Part shown: one piece after another, positions 18,339 through 27,439 of the stretch
Layout of the letters: every line of letters begins with the position of its first letter
How positions within the stretch are numbered: position 1 is the first letter of the stretch
Assembly (NCBI RefSeq): GCF_000300275.1
Contig: NZ_AMRN01000009.1
Location: 62,001 to 126,000 of the forward strand
Direction: 5' to 3'
DNA length: 64,000 nucleotides
Origin: Thalassospira profundimaris WP0211
Lineage (GTDB): Bacteria; Pseudomonadota; Alphaproteobacteria; Rhodospirillales; Thalassospiraceae
Notes under the pieces: generated by a model
Seen by the model: the letters and a program-made list of their open reading frames with translations, nothing else
What the model was told of the DNA's origin: nothing
Databases searched by the model: none
Made by a program: the position numbers and the translations under genes

Positions 18339-19349
18339 CTAGCGCTTGTAACGGATACGGGGGTTAATAATCCCGTACAGCAGGTCGACGATCAGGTTCA
18401 CGGCCATCACAAGGAACGCAATCATCAGAATGCCACCCTGAATGGTCGGATAGTCGCGACGGTTCATAGCTTCGATGATCCATTTGCCGATGCCCGGCCA
18501 AGAGAAAATCGTCTCGGTCAGGATCGCACCGGCCAGTAGCACGCCGACCTGAAGGCCGATCACCGTGATCACCGGGATCAGGGCATTGCGCAGCGCATGC
18601 ACCATGATTACCCGCATCGGCGCCAGACCTTTGGCGCGTGCAACGCGGATATATTCTTCGCCCAGGACTTCCAGCATCGAGGAGCGCGTCATACGCGCAA
18701 TCACCGCCATCGGGATCGTCCCCAAGGCCACAGTTGGCAGGATCAGGTGACTGAATGCGCTGGCAAAAGCGCCTTTCTCACCACTCAGAAGGCTATCGAT
18801 CAACATGAAACCGGTGACCGGTTCAAAGAAGTACATGACCGAGATACGCCCCGAAATCGGTGTCCAGCCCAAGGTGGTCGAGAAGAACATGATCAGAAGC
18901 AGCGCCCACCAGAAAATCGGCATCGAATAGCCTGTGAGGGACAATGACATCGTCAGGTGGTCGATCCACTTGCCGCGATGGATAGCGGCCAGAACCCCGA
19001 ATGGAATCCCGAATATCACCGCGAACAAAATGCCCATGGTGGCAAGTTCGACCGTTGCCGGGAACAGGGTCAGAAATTCGTCAATGACAGGTTTTTTGGT
19101 GACGAAGGATTTGCCCAGATCGCCTTGGAATACGCCTATCAAATAATCGAAATACTGGACAATAACCGGCTGATCAAAACCGTATTGTGCCTTTAGTTCT
19201 GCGTATCTGACTGCATCGACGCCACGTTCGCCGGCCATCATCAGAATGGGATCGCCGGGAATAAGACGGATCAGGAAAAATACCAGAAGGGTGACACCGA
19301 AGAAGGTCGGGATGATGTCCCCCAAACGGCGAAACAGGAATCCTAGCAT
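18339..19349 (-). CDS. dppB: Dipeptide/oligopeptide ABC permease (DppB-like)
   Basis: 336-aa permease with six helices and the family's start MLGFLFRRL and end IDLLYGIINPRIRYKR. The start at 19349 is chosen because the family begins here and AAGG lies upstream; the 18 extra residues in the longest frame overlap the hairpin leader. The gap to dppA holds a strong hairpin. Confidence 0.93.
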   Translation of the reverse strand: MLGFLFRRLGDIIPTFFGVTLLVFFLIRLIPGDPILMMAGERGVDAVRYAELKAQYGFDQPVIVQYFDYLIGVFQGDLGKSFVTKKPVIDEFLTLFPATVELATMGILFAVIFGIPFGVLAAIHRGKWIDHLTMSLSLTGYSMPIFWWALLLIMFFSTTLGWTPISGRISVMYFFEPVTGFMLIDSLLSGEKGAFASAFSHLILPTVALGTIPMAVIARMTRSSMLEVLGEEYIRVARAKGLAPMRVIMVHALRNALIPVITVIGLQVGVLLAGAILTETIFSWPGIGKWIIEAMNRRDYPTIQGGILMIAFLVMAVNLIVDLLYGIINPRIRYKR

Positions 19350-19418
19350 GCCATCGGGCCTTTTTATCTCCGGACGGTTTGTCCGTCCGGACGTCTCTCT
19401 CATTTACGAAATTGCAAA

Positions 19419-19442
19419 GAGGCCCGGAAAACCGGGCCTCTC
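19419..19442 (-). terminator. Intra-operon hairpin dppA/dppB
   Basis: Perfect 10-bp stem (19419-19428 with 19433-19442) and a four-base loop, just after the dppA stop. Only a short TTTG follows, so it probably terminates partially or protects the dppA message, leaving more binding protein than transporter. Confidence 0.7.
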
Positions 19443-19461
19443 TGATCAGGTTTTGATACGC

Positions 19462-21069
19462 TTATTCAGCGAGGTCTACACCGTAGAAGATGTGACCACC
19501 GAACGGATCGATTTTGTAGTCAACAACTTCGTTACGGATCGGCTCAAACACGATGGAGTGTGCAATGGTTGCCCACGGTGCTTCGCGTTTGAAGACCAGC
19601 TGAGCTTCTTCGTACAGACGGGTACGCTCGAGAACGTCCGCAGTGGTTTTCGCCTGCTGAATCAGGTTATCGAACTCTTCGTTGCACCACTGTGCACGGT
19701 TCGACCCGCCAACAGCGTCACAACCCAGAAGGACTGCGAGGAAGTTGTCGGGGTCGCCGTTATCACCGGTCCAACCGAGCATGAAGGTACCCTGTTCACC
19801 TTTTTTGGTGCGCTCAAGGTATTCACCCCACTCGTAGGATACGATCTCGGCGTTCACACCAATTGCAGCCCAGTCAGCCTGAACGAGTTCAGCCATACGG
19901 CGTGCGTTCGGGTTGTAAGGACGCTGAACCGGCATTGCCCAGATGTCAGTGGAGAAGCCGTCCGGATAACCGGCTTCTGCCAGCATGGCTTTGGCTGCTT
20001 CCGGATCATACGGGTCATCAACGGTGTCGTTGTTGTAAGACCAGATGGTCGGCGGGATCGGGTTTTTCGCTGCCGAACCAGCACCCTGATAAACACCTTC
20101 GATGATGGCATCTTTGTTGATTGCCATGTTCAGTGCTTTACGGACTTTCGGGTCAGTGAACGGCTCTTTCGCGGTGTTGTAACCGAGATAACCGACGTTC
20201 AGACCTTCCTGGCTCATCAGGTTGATGTCGGCATCTGCTTCCATCGCTTCGAGATCAGCCGGGTTCGGATACGGCATGACATGGCATTCACCAGCTTTCA
20301 GCTTCTGGTAGCGAACGGTGCTGTCCGGGGTAATGGCGAAGATCAGGTTATCGATTGCTGCTTTGCCTTCCCAGTATTCCGGGAATGCTTTGTAACGGAT
20401 AACCGCATCTTTCTGATAGGCAACGAGCTGGAACGGACCGGTGCCGACCGGGTTCAGGTCAACTGCTTCCGGGGTGCCAGCTTCCATCATCTTGTCAGCA
20501 TATTCAGCCGACAGAACAGAAGCAAAATCCATGGCCATGTTGGCGATGAACGGAGCTTCCGGGCGGTTCAGAACGAACTTGACGGTGTAATCGTCAACTT
20601 TGACGATGTCCTTGACCAGGTCCGGCATGGACATGGCGTTGAAGTACTCATAAGAGCCACCGGAAACGCCATGATACGGATGATCTTTGTCAAACTGACG
20701 CATGAAGGTGAAGACCACGTCATCCGCATTGAAATCACGGGTCGGGGTGAAATCTTCGGTGGTGTGGAATTTCACGCCCTTACGCAGGTTGAAGGTGTAT
20801 TCCAGGCCATCAGCCGAAACGTCCCAGCTGGTCGCAAGACCCGGAACGATGGTGGTGGTACCGCGCTTGAACTGTACGAGGCGGTTGAAGACCTGACGCG
20901 AAGATGCATCGAAGGTCGTGCCTGCGGTGTAAAGCGACGGGTTGAAGCCTTCCGGGCTACCTTCCGAGCAATATACCAAGGTTTTTGCCGAAGCGGCAGT
21001 CGGAGCAGCAAGTGCGGTGGCTGCAAGCAGGCCTGCACCAAGTGCCACTTTGACGAAATTCGCTTTCAT
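19462..21069 (-). CDS. dppA: Dipeptide/oligopeptide-binding protein (DppA-like)
   Basis: 535-aa periplasmic binding protein of SBP family 5. Signal peptide ends around residue 28 (ASA-K). TLVYCSEGSPEGFNP begins the mature part, and the central YLGYNTAKEPFTDPKVRKAL motif is the family hallmark. It is the first gene of a dppABCDF operon and has a strong GGGAGG ribosome site. The ligand could be dipeptides, but heme or other peptides are possible in this family. Confidence 0.93.
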   Translation of the reverse strand: MKANFVKVALGAGLLAATALAAPTAASAKTLVYCSEGSPEGFNPSLYTAGTTFDASSRQVFNRLVQFKRGTTTIVPGLATSWDVSADGLEYTFNLRKGVKFHTTEDFTPTRDFNADDVVFTFMRQFDKDHPYHGVSGGSYEYFNAMSMPDLVKDIVKVDDYTVKFVLNRPEAPFIANMAMDFASVLSAEYADKMMEAGTPEAVDLNPVGTGPFQLVAYQKDAVIRYKAFPEYWEGKAAIDNLIFAITPDSTVRYQKLKAGECHVMPYPNPADLEAMEADADINLMSQEGLNVGYLGYNTAKEPFTDPKVRKALNMAINKDAIIEGVYQGAGSAAKNPIPPTIWSYNNDTVDDPYDPEAAKAMLAEAGYPDGFSTDIWAMPVQRPYNPNARRMAELVQADWAAIGVNAEIVSYEWGEYLERTKKGEQGTFMLGWTGDNGDPDNFLAVLLGCDAVGGSNRAQWCNEEFDNLIQQAKTTADVLERTRLYEEAQLVFKREAPWATIAHSIVFEPIRNEVVDYKIDPFGGHIFYGVDLAE

Positions 21070-21474
21070 TAAATGCCTCCCTCAAGGCTGGTCCGAGCAA
21101 ATCAATGCTGTCCGCGTGACATATGATCCGGTCACGTTTGACAGCATATTTTGCAACGGACGAGGTTTACCCGATCCAACAGGTATGAATGTTGGCAATC
21201 GACGAGGGAAAGTATCAGGGTTTCTGCGTATCGTCAACGGTTCCTGCGGGATTTTACGTAGTGCGACCGCAGGTTCGAATGATGAATTTAAGTCAAGTAT
21301 TTGTTATTTTTATGAAATTCACTGTCCGGTTTCATCATTGCAGCAGTGCATTTTTTTCAAGGCTCGGCGGGTGAAATCGGTAAATCACGTGTTTAAAATG
21401 TGCTTTTGAACGATTCATATCTTATTGAATCATAATGATTCGTTTGATTTCACCCGGCCTTTTTGCCTCAATTT
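21070..21474. promoter_or_regulatory. dppA upstream region, 405 bases without a gene
   Basis: No convincing coding frame. It should hold the dppA promoter. An inverted repeat CGTGAC-N10-GTCACG lies at 21115-21136 in the leader. A 15-bp palindrome GAATCAT-A-ATGATTC is at 21427-21441, near the end of the following threonine aldolase gene. Confidence 0.4.
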
Positions 21475-22494
21475 CTACCCTAGAGTGGTATTAAGTTTGG
21501 TGATTTGCACGATATCCGCGTTCCACGCCGCAACAAATCGATAAACATCCGCGCCAAGCGATGGCCAACCGTGGAACATCAGGCCGGCATCACGCAATTT
21601 TCCGGCAAGATCCGGGGACATTTTGACAAACAGCTCATTGCCCTCTGCCGCATGCGTAAGTGACGCGCCCTGTTTGATCAGGACGTCGGCAAGGGCCTGC
21701 GCTGCTGCGTTGGCGTGGGCGGCATTTTTCAGCCAGACATCATCCTTGATATAGGCCAGAAGCTGGGTCGCCAGATAGCGGTGCTTGGAATGCAGATGAC
21801 CACTGCGTTTGCGCGCCTGCTCGATCCGGGGTTTCAGGCTGGTGTCAAAAAGAACAATCGCATCAACCGCTATGGCACCATTTTTGGTCGCGCCAAAGCT
21901 GAGGGCATCTACGCCGGCCTTCCAGGTGACATCTGCCGGATGGCATTTGAGATGTGCCATCGCGTTGGCAAACCGCGCCCCGTCCATAAACAGGCGCAGA
22001 TCATGCTTGCGGCAGACCTCGCCAATCGCCTTGACGTCATCAACCGTGTAAACCGCACCAAGTTCGGTCGCCTGTGTGATCGCCACACATTCAGGCGACA
22101 CCGAATGCACACCGCGATCAACCAGACCGCTGACAAAACCATCAAGGCCATCTGCTTCAAGCTTAGCCGCCGGGCCATCCATCGGCAAAAGCTTCGCGCC
22201 GCCCGTGAAGAAGGCAACGCCGGTGCTTTCATCCTCGTTGATGTGGGCTTCGTGGTGGCAAACCACCCCGCCATAAGGCGAAACAAGCGCAGACAAGCTG
22301 ATGCAGTTTGCAGCAGTACCTGTTGCAACCGGGATGACGGCAACTTCCTTATCAAACAGCTCGGAAAAGGCAGCATCGAGTTGCTGACTGAGCGCGTCGC
22401 CGCCATAGGCCGGTGCATTGACAGACGCGTCCTTTGTCAGGGCTTCCAGAATTTCCGGGCAAAAGGGCGATACATTGTCCGAGGCAAAATTCAT
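21475..22494 (-). CDS. ltaE: Low-specificity L-threonine aldolase, copy 2
   Basis: 339-aa PLP enzyme of the threonine-aldolase (beta-eliminating lyase) family, cleaving threonine or allo-threonine to glycine and acetaldehyde. The PLP lysine is K204 in FGATKNGA, and the phosphate/aspartate region is MDGARFANA. It is the downstream member of a tandem pair with the gene at 22570; the catalytic residues are kept in both. Other beta-hydroxy amino acids may be the real substrates. Confidence 0.9.
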   Translation of the reverse strand: MNFASDNVSPFCPEILEALTKDASVNAPAYGGDALSQQLDAAFSELFDKEVAVIPVATGTAANCISLSALVSPYGGVVCHHEAHINEDESTGVAFFTGGAKLLPMDGPAAKLEADGLDGFVSGLVDRGVHSVSPECVAITQATELGAVYTVDDVKAIGEVCRKHDLRLFMDGARFANAMAHLKCHPADVTWKAGVDALSFGATKNGAIAVDAIVLFDTSLKPRIEQARKRSGHLHSKHRYLATQLLAYIKDDVWLKNAAHANAAAQALADVLIKQGASLTHAAEGNELFVKMSPDLAGKLRDAGLMFHGWPSLGADVYRFVAAWNADIVQITKLNTTLG

Positions 22495-22569
22495 CTTAAA
22501 TCTCGTCGTTTTTTTGGTGGCATTGGGGCGGTGATATCACATGCAACTGGGCGGCATGGCAAGGCTGCG

Positions 22570-23592
22570 CTATTGACCAACGGTTTCCGGCAAGGCTTCG
22601 ATCATCTTGATCGGACTGTTCCAGGCACAGACAAACCGATAGGCATCCAAACCAAGAGACGGCCAGGGGCGGAATACAATACCCGCTTTGCGGAGCTTTT
22701 CTGCCAACGCATTGGTCATGTGAATAAACAACTCATTCCCCTGGGGAACAAAGGCTGGCTTTGCGCCCATGCTTGAAAGGGACTTGGCAAGTGCCTGTGC
22801 GGCCGCGTTGGCATGACGGGCATTGCGCAGCCATAGGTCATTTTCAAGATAAGCCAGAAGCTGTGCAGCAAGATAGCGATGCTTGGAAAACAGATGGCCT
22901 CCGCGCTTGCGGTTCTGTTCTGTTTTGCGCCGGAGTTCCGGATCAAACAAAATAATAGCATCAACAGCCAACGCACCGTTCTTGGTGGCGCCAAAGCTCA
23001 GGACATCAACACCGGCTTTCCATGTGATTTCAGATGGGTGGCAATCAAGGGCGGCAACCGCATTGGCAAAACGCGCCCCATCCATGAAAAGCCGCATATT
23101 GTGTTTTTGGCAAACCGACCCAATCGCCTGAATTTCGTCGACGCTGTAAACGGTTCCGAACTCGGTACTTTGCGTGATCGCAACACATTCCGGGTCAACC
23201 GAATGCATGCCGTTTGAAACATGGTTGTTCAAATAGGCATCCAGTGCGTCGGCTTCGATCTTTGCCGATAGCCCGTCAATCCCCATCAGCTTTGCCCCGC
23301 CGCCGTAAAAGGCAACACCTGTGGATTCCGTGACATTGATATGGGCGTGGTGATGACAGACCACGCCGCCAAATGGCGACACCAGCCCAGAAAGCCCAAT
23401 GACGTTGGCCGCCGTTCCGGTTGCAACCGGCACGACGGATACATCACGCCCGAACAATTCTGAAAAAGCAGCATCAAGCTTTTGGCTTTTGTCATCCGCG
23501 CCATAGGGCAGGGCGCTGGCATCGCTTTCGGCGGCGATAGCCGCAAGGATTTCCGGACAGATCGGGGTGACATTGTCAGATGAAAAGTTCAT
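22570..23592 (-). CDS. ltaE: Low-specificity L-threonine aldolase, copy 1
   Basis: 340-aa paralogue of the next gene, similar along its whole length, with the same K204 in FGATKNGA, the same MDGARFANA, and CHHHAHI in place of CHHEAHI. The 75-base spacing suggests one transcript. The pair arose by duplication and has clearly diverged, which suggests different substrate preference rather than a recent copy. Confidence 0.9.
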   Translation of the reverse strand: MNFSSDNVTPICPEILAAIAAESDASALPYGADDKSQKLDAAFSELFGRDVSVVPVATGTAANVIGLSGLVSPFGGVVCHHHAHINVTESTGVAFYGGGAKLMGIDGLSAKIEADALDAYLNNHVSNGMHSVDPECVAITQSTEFGTVYSVDEIQAIGSVCQKHNMRLFMDGARFANAVAALDCHPSEITWKAGVDVLSFGATKNGALAVDAIILFDPELRRKTEQNRKRGGHLFSKHRYLAAQLLAYLENDLWLRNARHANAAAQALAKSLSSMGAKPAFVPQGNELFIHMTNALAEKLRKAGIVFRPWPSLGLDAYRFVCAWNSPIKMIEALPETVGQ

Positions 23593-23695
23593 TGGGGCCT
23601 CAAAGGGATGACGTAAAAAGGCGCGCAGTTTGGCAAGGCAATGCTGTTTGGTGGTTGGCCAAGATTGTTTGGATTTTGCGTGCTTGGCAAGTCAG

Positions 23696-26002
23696 CTATT
23701 TGCTGGTGGCGATGAATACGCCATCCCAATCGGCTGGTGGGGGCGTTTCTTTGAACAAAGCGATGCGGCTGGCGTAAAGATCATAAAGGTCGCCAAGCTT
23801 CGCAAAATCGCTTGATGTCTGCTGGCATTCTGCGATCAAATTTTCGGCCTCATCCCAGTTTCGGGCGCGATAGGCCGAAAGCATGGCCGCGTGCAAATCG
23901 GCGAAGTTTTTGAACTGCGCTGATGCCGCCATGTCCTTATCGCCCAGCAGGGCAAAGACATGCAGTGCTTCGCTTTTGCCCTTAACGGTGATCAAATCGA
24001 GTTCGATCAGTGCGAAATCATTACCAATCCGTTTGGCAACATCCTCACCCAGAACGACATCGACGCCATAGTTCTTTGATTGTCCCTCAAGCCGTGACGC
24101 CAGATTGACCGCATCGCCCAGCACCGAATAATCAAAGCGCTGATCCGATCCCATATTGCCAACAAGACAATCGCCGCAATTGATCCCGATGCCGACATTG
24201 AGCGGCAGGAAGGGCTCATTGGCCTGTTCTGCTTCCTGTTTGCGCTCGTCATTAAGCTTTATAAGCGCATGTCGCATCGCAAGCGCGCTGTCACAGGCAT
24301 TGTGGGCATGGTTTTCAACATCAAGTGGCGCATTCCAGAACGCCATGATGCAGTCGCCCATATATTTATCGATCGTGCCCTCACGGTTCAGGATGCAGTC
24401 GCTCAGCGGTGTCAGAAGCCGGTTGATCAGGCGCGTCAGGCCTTGTGGATTGGATTTGAAACCTTCGGATATTGCGGTAAAACCGCGGACATCACAGAAC
24501 ATCAGGGTCATGTCACGGGTTTCCCCGCCCAGTTTCAGACGCTCGGGATGTTCGGCCAGCTGTGCCACCAATGCCGGTGACAGATAGTTGGCAAAGGCGG
24601 CCCGCACCTGCCGGCGTTCGCCCTCGGTCCGCATGAAACCAAGAGAACTGGTTGCAAGATAGACGGCTGCCAAACCGACAATCGGATAGAGCGGATCGAT
24701 AAGGACGAGTTTATGCGAATAGGCCCACCAGGAAATGCCAATTGCGCTGGTCGCAATCGCCAGACCAATTACCGCTGGCCACACCGCACCAAGTCGTGGG
24801 ACTGCCAGAATAAAAAACATGCCGACGATCAGAAGGACCAGCATTTCGACTTCCGCCGCCCAATAGGGACGGGTCAGGAAATGCTCAAGCAGCATCTGTT
24901 CAAGCATCTCGGCATGGACTTCGACCCCCGGGATCACGCGATCAAGCGGGGTGGAGCGCAAATCAAGCAACCCGGCCGCACTCGTCCCCAGCAGCACCAT
25001 TTTATTTTGCAGGATGTCGGTTCCGACTGATCCGTTGAGGATATCTGTCGCCGAAAGATATCGGTCTTGCTGATGGCCGGTGAAATGCACCCACATATAC
25101 CCGGAGCGATCCGTCGGGATGGTCAGGGCACCAACGCGAACGGACGCGATGCCTTCCGAGTTGGTCCAACGCGTACTGCCGCTCGCCCCGGACATCCGCA
25201 CCAGCATGGTCTTGGGGGCTTTCTGTAAAACGCGCAACATCTCAAGGCTGAGTGTCGGGTAAACTGGCTTGCCAATGCCTGGCTGTTCATGATCGATGGC
25301 GGCCATCAAAGGCACACGCCGTACAACCCCGTCCTGACCCGGCGAAACATTCACCAGCGCATTGCCGGTCGCTGCCGCCTCGATAATATCAAGGTTTCTG
25401 GCTGCACTTGGCAAGACCGGAACGAAATCCGAAAGCGTGCGACCTGCTTCGCCAGCTGCACTGAAATTCCCGACCTGGCGGGGAAGGGCATCAAACTCAC
25501 CATTGCGGAGCTGAACCGCAGTGACCACGTTTCCAGTACCCTTGATGAACTGGGCAAATAGCTGATCGTGATCGGGCAGGGCCTTTGCCATTTCCGCAAT
25601 ACGATCACGTTCGGTGCTTTGCGGCCAATCGTCAATCACACGGGATGGGGATGTACGATCAGGCTCGGCAAAAACCATATCAAAGCCAACGACACTTGCC
25701 CCATTGGCGCGCAGGCGATAAAGCAACTCCGAGAGTTTCGTACGCGGCCATGGCCATTGGCCTTCAGTTGCCAAGCTGCGCTCATCAATATCGACAATCC
25801 GAACCCCGACATCTTCATAAGCGCGCGGTGCAATTTGTTGATAAAGGTCGAAAACCGTTAAACGCAGCTGATCAATCACCGGCACATTTTGCCAGCGCAG
25901 CACTATACAAGCCAGAAGGATGGCAAGCGGTAGCAGATAATGCAGCCACAAGGTCAATTGCACACGTGAGAGGCGTCCGGATGTGCTTGGTTGATTGGTC
26001 AC
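23696..26002 (-). CDS. CHASE2-domain class III adenylate cyclase
   Basis: 768-aa membrane receptor cyclase. TM1 lies near residues 22-36, the extracytoplasmic CHASE2 domain spans about 40-365, three helices cover 380-455, and the class III cyclase domain spans about 490-690. Catalytic residues are present: metal Asp D504 (FCDVRGFT) and D550 (DKYMGD), substrate pair K546 and D624, and transition-state N633 and R637 (AVNLASR). The Lys/Asp pair predicts ATP rather than GTP use. GTG start. It follows the FecR gene by 13 bases and is the last gene of a three-gene operon, so the CHASE2 ligand may be linked to the FecR or barrel protein. Confidence 0.92.
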   Translation of the reverse strand: MTNQPSTSGRLSRVQLTLWLHYLLPLAILLACIVLRWQNVPVIDQLRLTVFDLYQQIAPRAYEDVGVRIVDIDERSLATEGQWPWPRTKLSELLYRLRANGASVVGFDMVFAEPDRTSPSRVIDDWPQSTERDRIAEMAKALPDHDQLFAQFIKGTGNVVTAVQLRNGEFDALPRQVGNFSAAGEAGRTLSDFVPVLPSAARNLDIIEAAATGNALVNVSPGQDGVVRRVPLMAAIDHEQPGIGKPVYPTLSLEMLRVLQKAPKTMLVRMSGASGSTRWTNSEGIASVRVGALTIPTDRSGYMWVHFTGHQQDRYLSATDILNGSVGTDILQNKMVLLGTSAAGLLDLRSTPLDRVIPGVEVHAEMLEQMLLEHFLTRPYWAAEVEMLVLLIVGMFFILAVPRLGAVWPAVIGLAIATSAIGISWWAYSHKLVLIDPLYPIVGLAAVYLATSSLGFMRTEGERRQVRAAFANYLSPALVAQLAEHPERLKLGGETRDMTLMFCDVRGFTAISEGFKSNPQGLTRLINRLLTPLSDCILNREGTIDKYMGDCIMAFWNAPLDVENHAHNACDSALAMRHALIKLNDERKQEAEQANEPFLPLNVGIGINCGDCLVGNMGSDQRFDYSVLGDAVNLASRLEGQSKNYGVDVVLGEDVAKRIGNDFALIELDLITVKGKSEALHVFALLGDKDMAASAQFKNFADLHAAMLSAYRARNWDEAENLIAECQQTSSDFAKLGDLYDLYASRIALFKETPPPADWDGVFIATSK

Positions 26003-26015
26003 GTCATGTTTCTGA

Positions 26016-27437
26016 TTAAGGAATGGGAGTTAAAGTTCCAGAGCCGGATTGTCCTTCAGGTCGTGCCGTCGTCGAAACATCGAAATCTACATGGTATGCG
26101 TCTTTGAAGGTTGCAGATGCCGAGCACCCTAGTCCAGTGCCGCCACAATTCAGATCATACTGAAAATCCGTCCCGGAAAAGGATACTGAACCATTGCTCG
26201 ATGAATAGATAAATGGTGAATTGAAAAACGCTCTGCCTTCGTAGGATTGAGAACCATCATCTATATTGTCAAAACTAATATCGATGGTTCTGGCAGCGAA
26301 ATTCACAGTTGATTTAAAGGTGTAGTCAACATTGACACCATCGATATCAATGGTGACCGAAACCGGATCTCCTGTGACTTGTCTAAGGCCGTCATAAGTA
26401 AACCCGCTGGATGAGGCGCTTTCCGTATTGTTATTTAGGATCGACGTGGTTTCAGCAACATTTGCGGCACTGTTGACAGTTCCCATTTGTGCCATGGCAA
26501 CGTTGATCGCCTGTGCGCTGGTTGCGCCGGTCTGGTTTTCCGCCTGGCCGGTTTGCTGGCTCGTGACAACAGGCTGCTGTGTGGCTGATGAGGTCGAGCT
26601 TGCACCTGCCCCGGAATCCGAGCCACCACCAAGTGATGCGGTGCGGACAACATTCGCCGAAAAATCAAACGTCGCGGCACTGGTCGGGAAACGTGTGGGC
26701 GTGGTGACATTGTTGTCGGAGACAAAGACGCCAAAGTTTTCGCCGGTCACACTTTGTGAGCCGCCATTCTGGTTAAAGGCGGCAAAGGCGCCGGGGCGCG
26801 ATGTTGTGTCATTGCGCGACAGACCTGGTCCTTGGTTCACTGCCATGAAAACCAGCTGGTTTGCGGTGTTTGCGTCCGTGGTATCAAAACTGCCCGGTAC
26901 GATTTCGTTTGCCTGTTCGGCGGTCATGGAGCGGATCAGGCCGATGGTGCCGCGAATACCGATCGAGCCAACCGGCAGGTTCACATCCATGCTCGACGGG
27001 TTATTCAGCGGGATTTTACCGGTGACAAAGCGCATCACGCCCTTGGCCATATCGGCGACAATGCGTCCGTCGCCGGTGGCTGGGTCATAGACGAACTCGT
27101 CAATCGCGACGTCGCTGTTCGGTCCGATGGTAAAGACCGTTTCGTCAAGCAACAGGACCTGCATGCCGGAGTTGGCCGATGTAACGATCCGATCCCCCAG
27201 ATAAACGGGCATGCCACTTTCAACCAGAATGCCGACTTCGCCGGTGACTTTGGAAAGTGTGATTTCGCCGGTTACAGCGGCCGAGACGCCCGCCATTTCG
27301 GCTTCGAGTTCTGCACTGGCGGGTTTTGGCGCCATAAAGACTGTTGCGGCAAGCAAAGGTGCGCAAAGCAGCTTTGCGCCAGCAAGTCGACGGATTGTCA
27401 CACTCGATTTCAGGGGCGAATATTTGGCCATTTGCAT
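26016..27437 (-). CDS. FecR-domain exported protein
   Basis: About 473-aa secreted protein with a signal peptide (AlaSerAla end near residue 40) and a FecR domain around residues 55-190 (VYLGDRIVTSANSGMQVLL, then DVNLPVGSIGIRGT). The middle is Ser/Thr/Gln-rich low complexity (about 275-310), and the C-terminal part looks beta-rich. Unlike the FecR sigma-regulator it has no cytoplasmic anti-sigma part, and there is no sigma factor gene nearby. It starts within the stop of the barrel gene (TAGTGATG), so the two are translationally coupled. Probably periplasmic. Confidence 0.85.
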   Translation of the reverse strand: MQMAKYSPLKSSVTIRRLAGAKLLCAPLLAATVFMAPKPASAELEAEMAGVSAAVTGEITLSKVTGEVGILVESGMPVYLGDRIVTSANSGMQVLLLDETVFTIGPNSDVAIDEFVYDPATGDGRIVADMAKGVMRFVTGKIPLNNPSSMDVNLPVGSIGIRGTIGLIRSMTAEQANEIVPGSFDTTDANTANQLVFMAVNQGPGLSRNDTTSRPGAFAAFNQNGGSQSVTGENFGVFVSDNNVTTPTRFPTSAATFDFSANVVRTASLGGGSDSGAGASSTSSATQQPVVTSQQTGQAENQTGATSAQAINVAMAQMGTVNSAANVAETTSILNNNTESASSSGFTYDGLRQVTGDPVSVTIDIDGVNVDYTFKSTVNFAARTIDISFDNIDDGSQSYEGRAFFNSPFIYSSSNGSVSFSGTDFQYDLNCGGTGLGCSASATFKDAYHVDFDVSTTARPEGQSGSGTLTPIP

Positions 27438-27439
27438 CA

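Noticed and set aside
19246-21072. 608-aa open frame on the plus strand
   Set aside because: It lies entirely antisense to dppA and the start of dppB. dppA is an unmistakable family-5 binding protein, so this is a codon-bias shadow.
20942-21409. 155-aa open frame across the dppA start
   Set aside because: Overlaps the dppA coding start on the opposite strand; composition has no domain signal.
21715-22776. 353-aa open frame on the plus strand
   Set aside because: Antisense to both aldolase genes, no recognisable domains.
23696-26002. Guanylate cyclase alternative
   Set aside because: The Lys and Asp substrate-choice residues (K546, D624) fit ATP; a guanylate enzyme would normally have Glu and Cys there.
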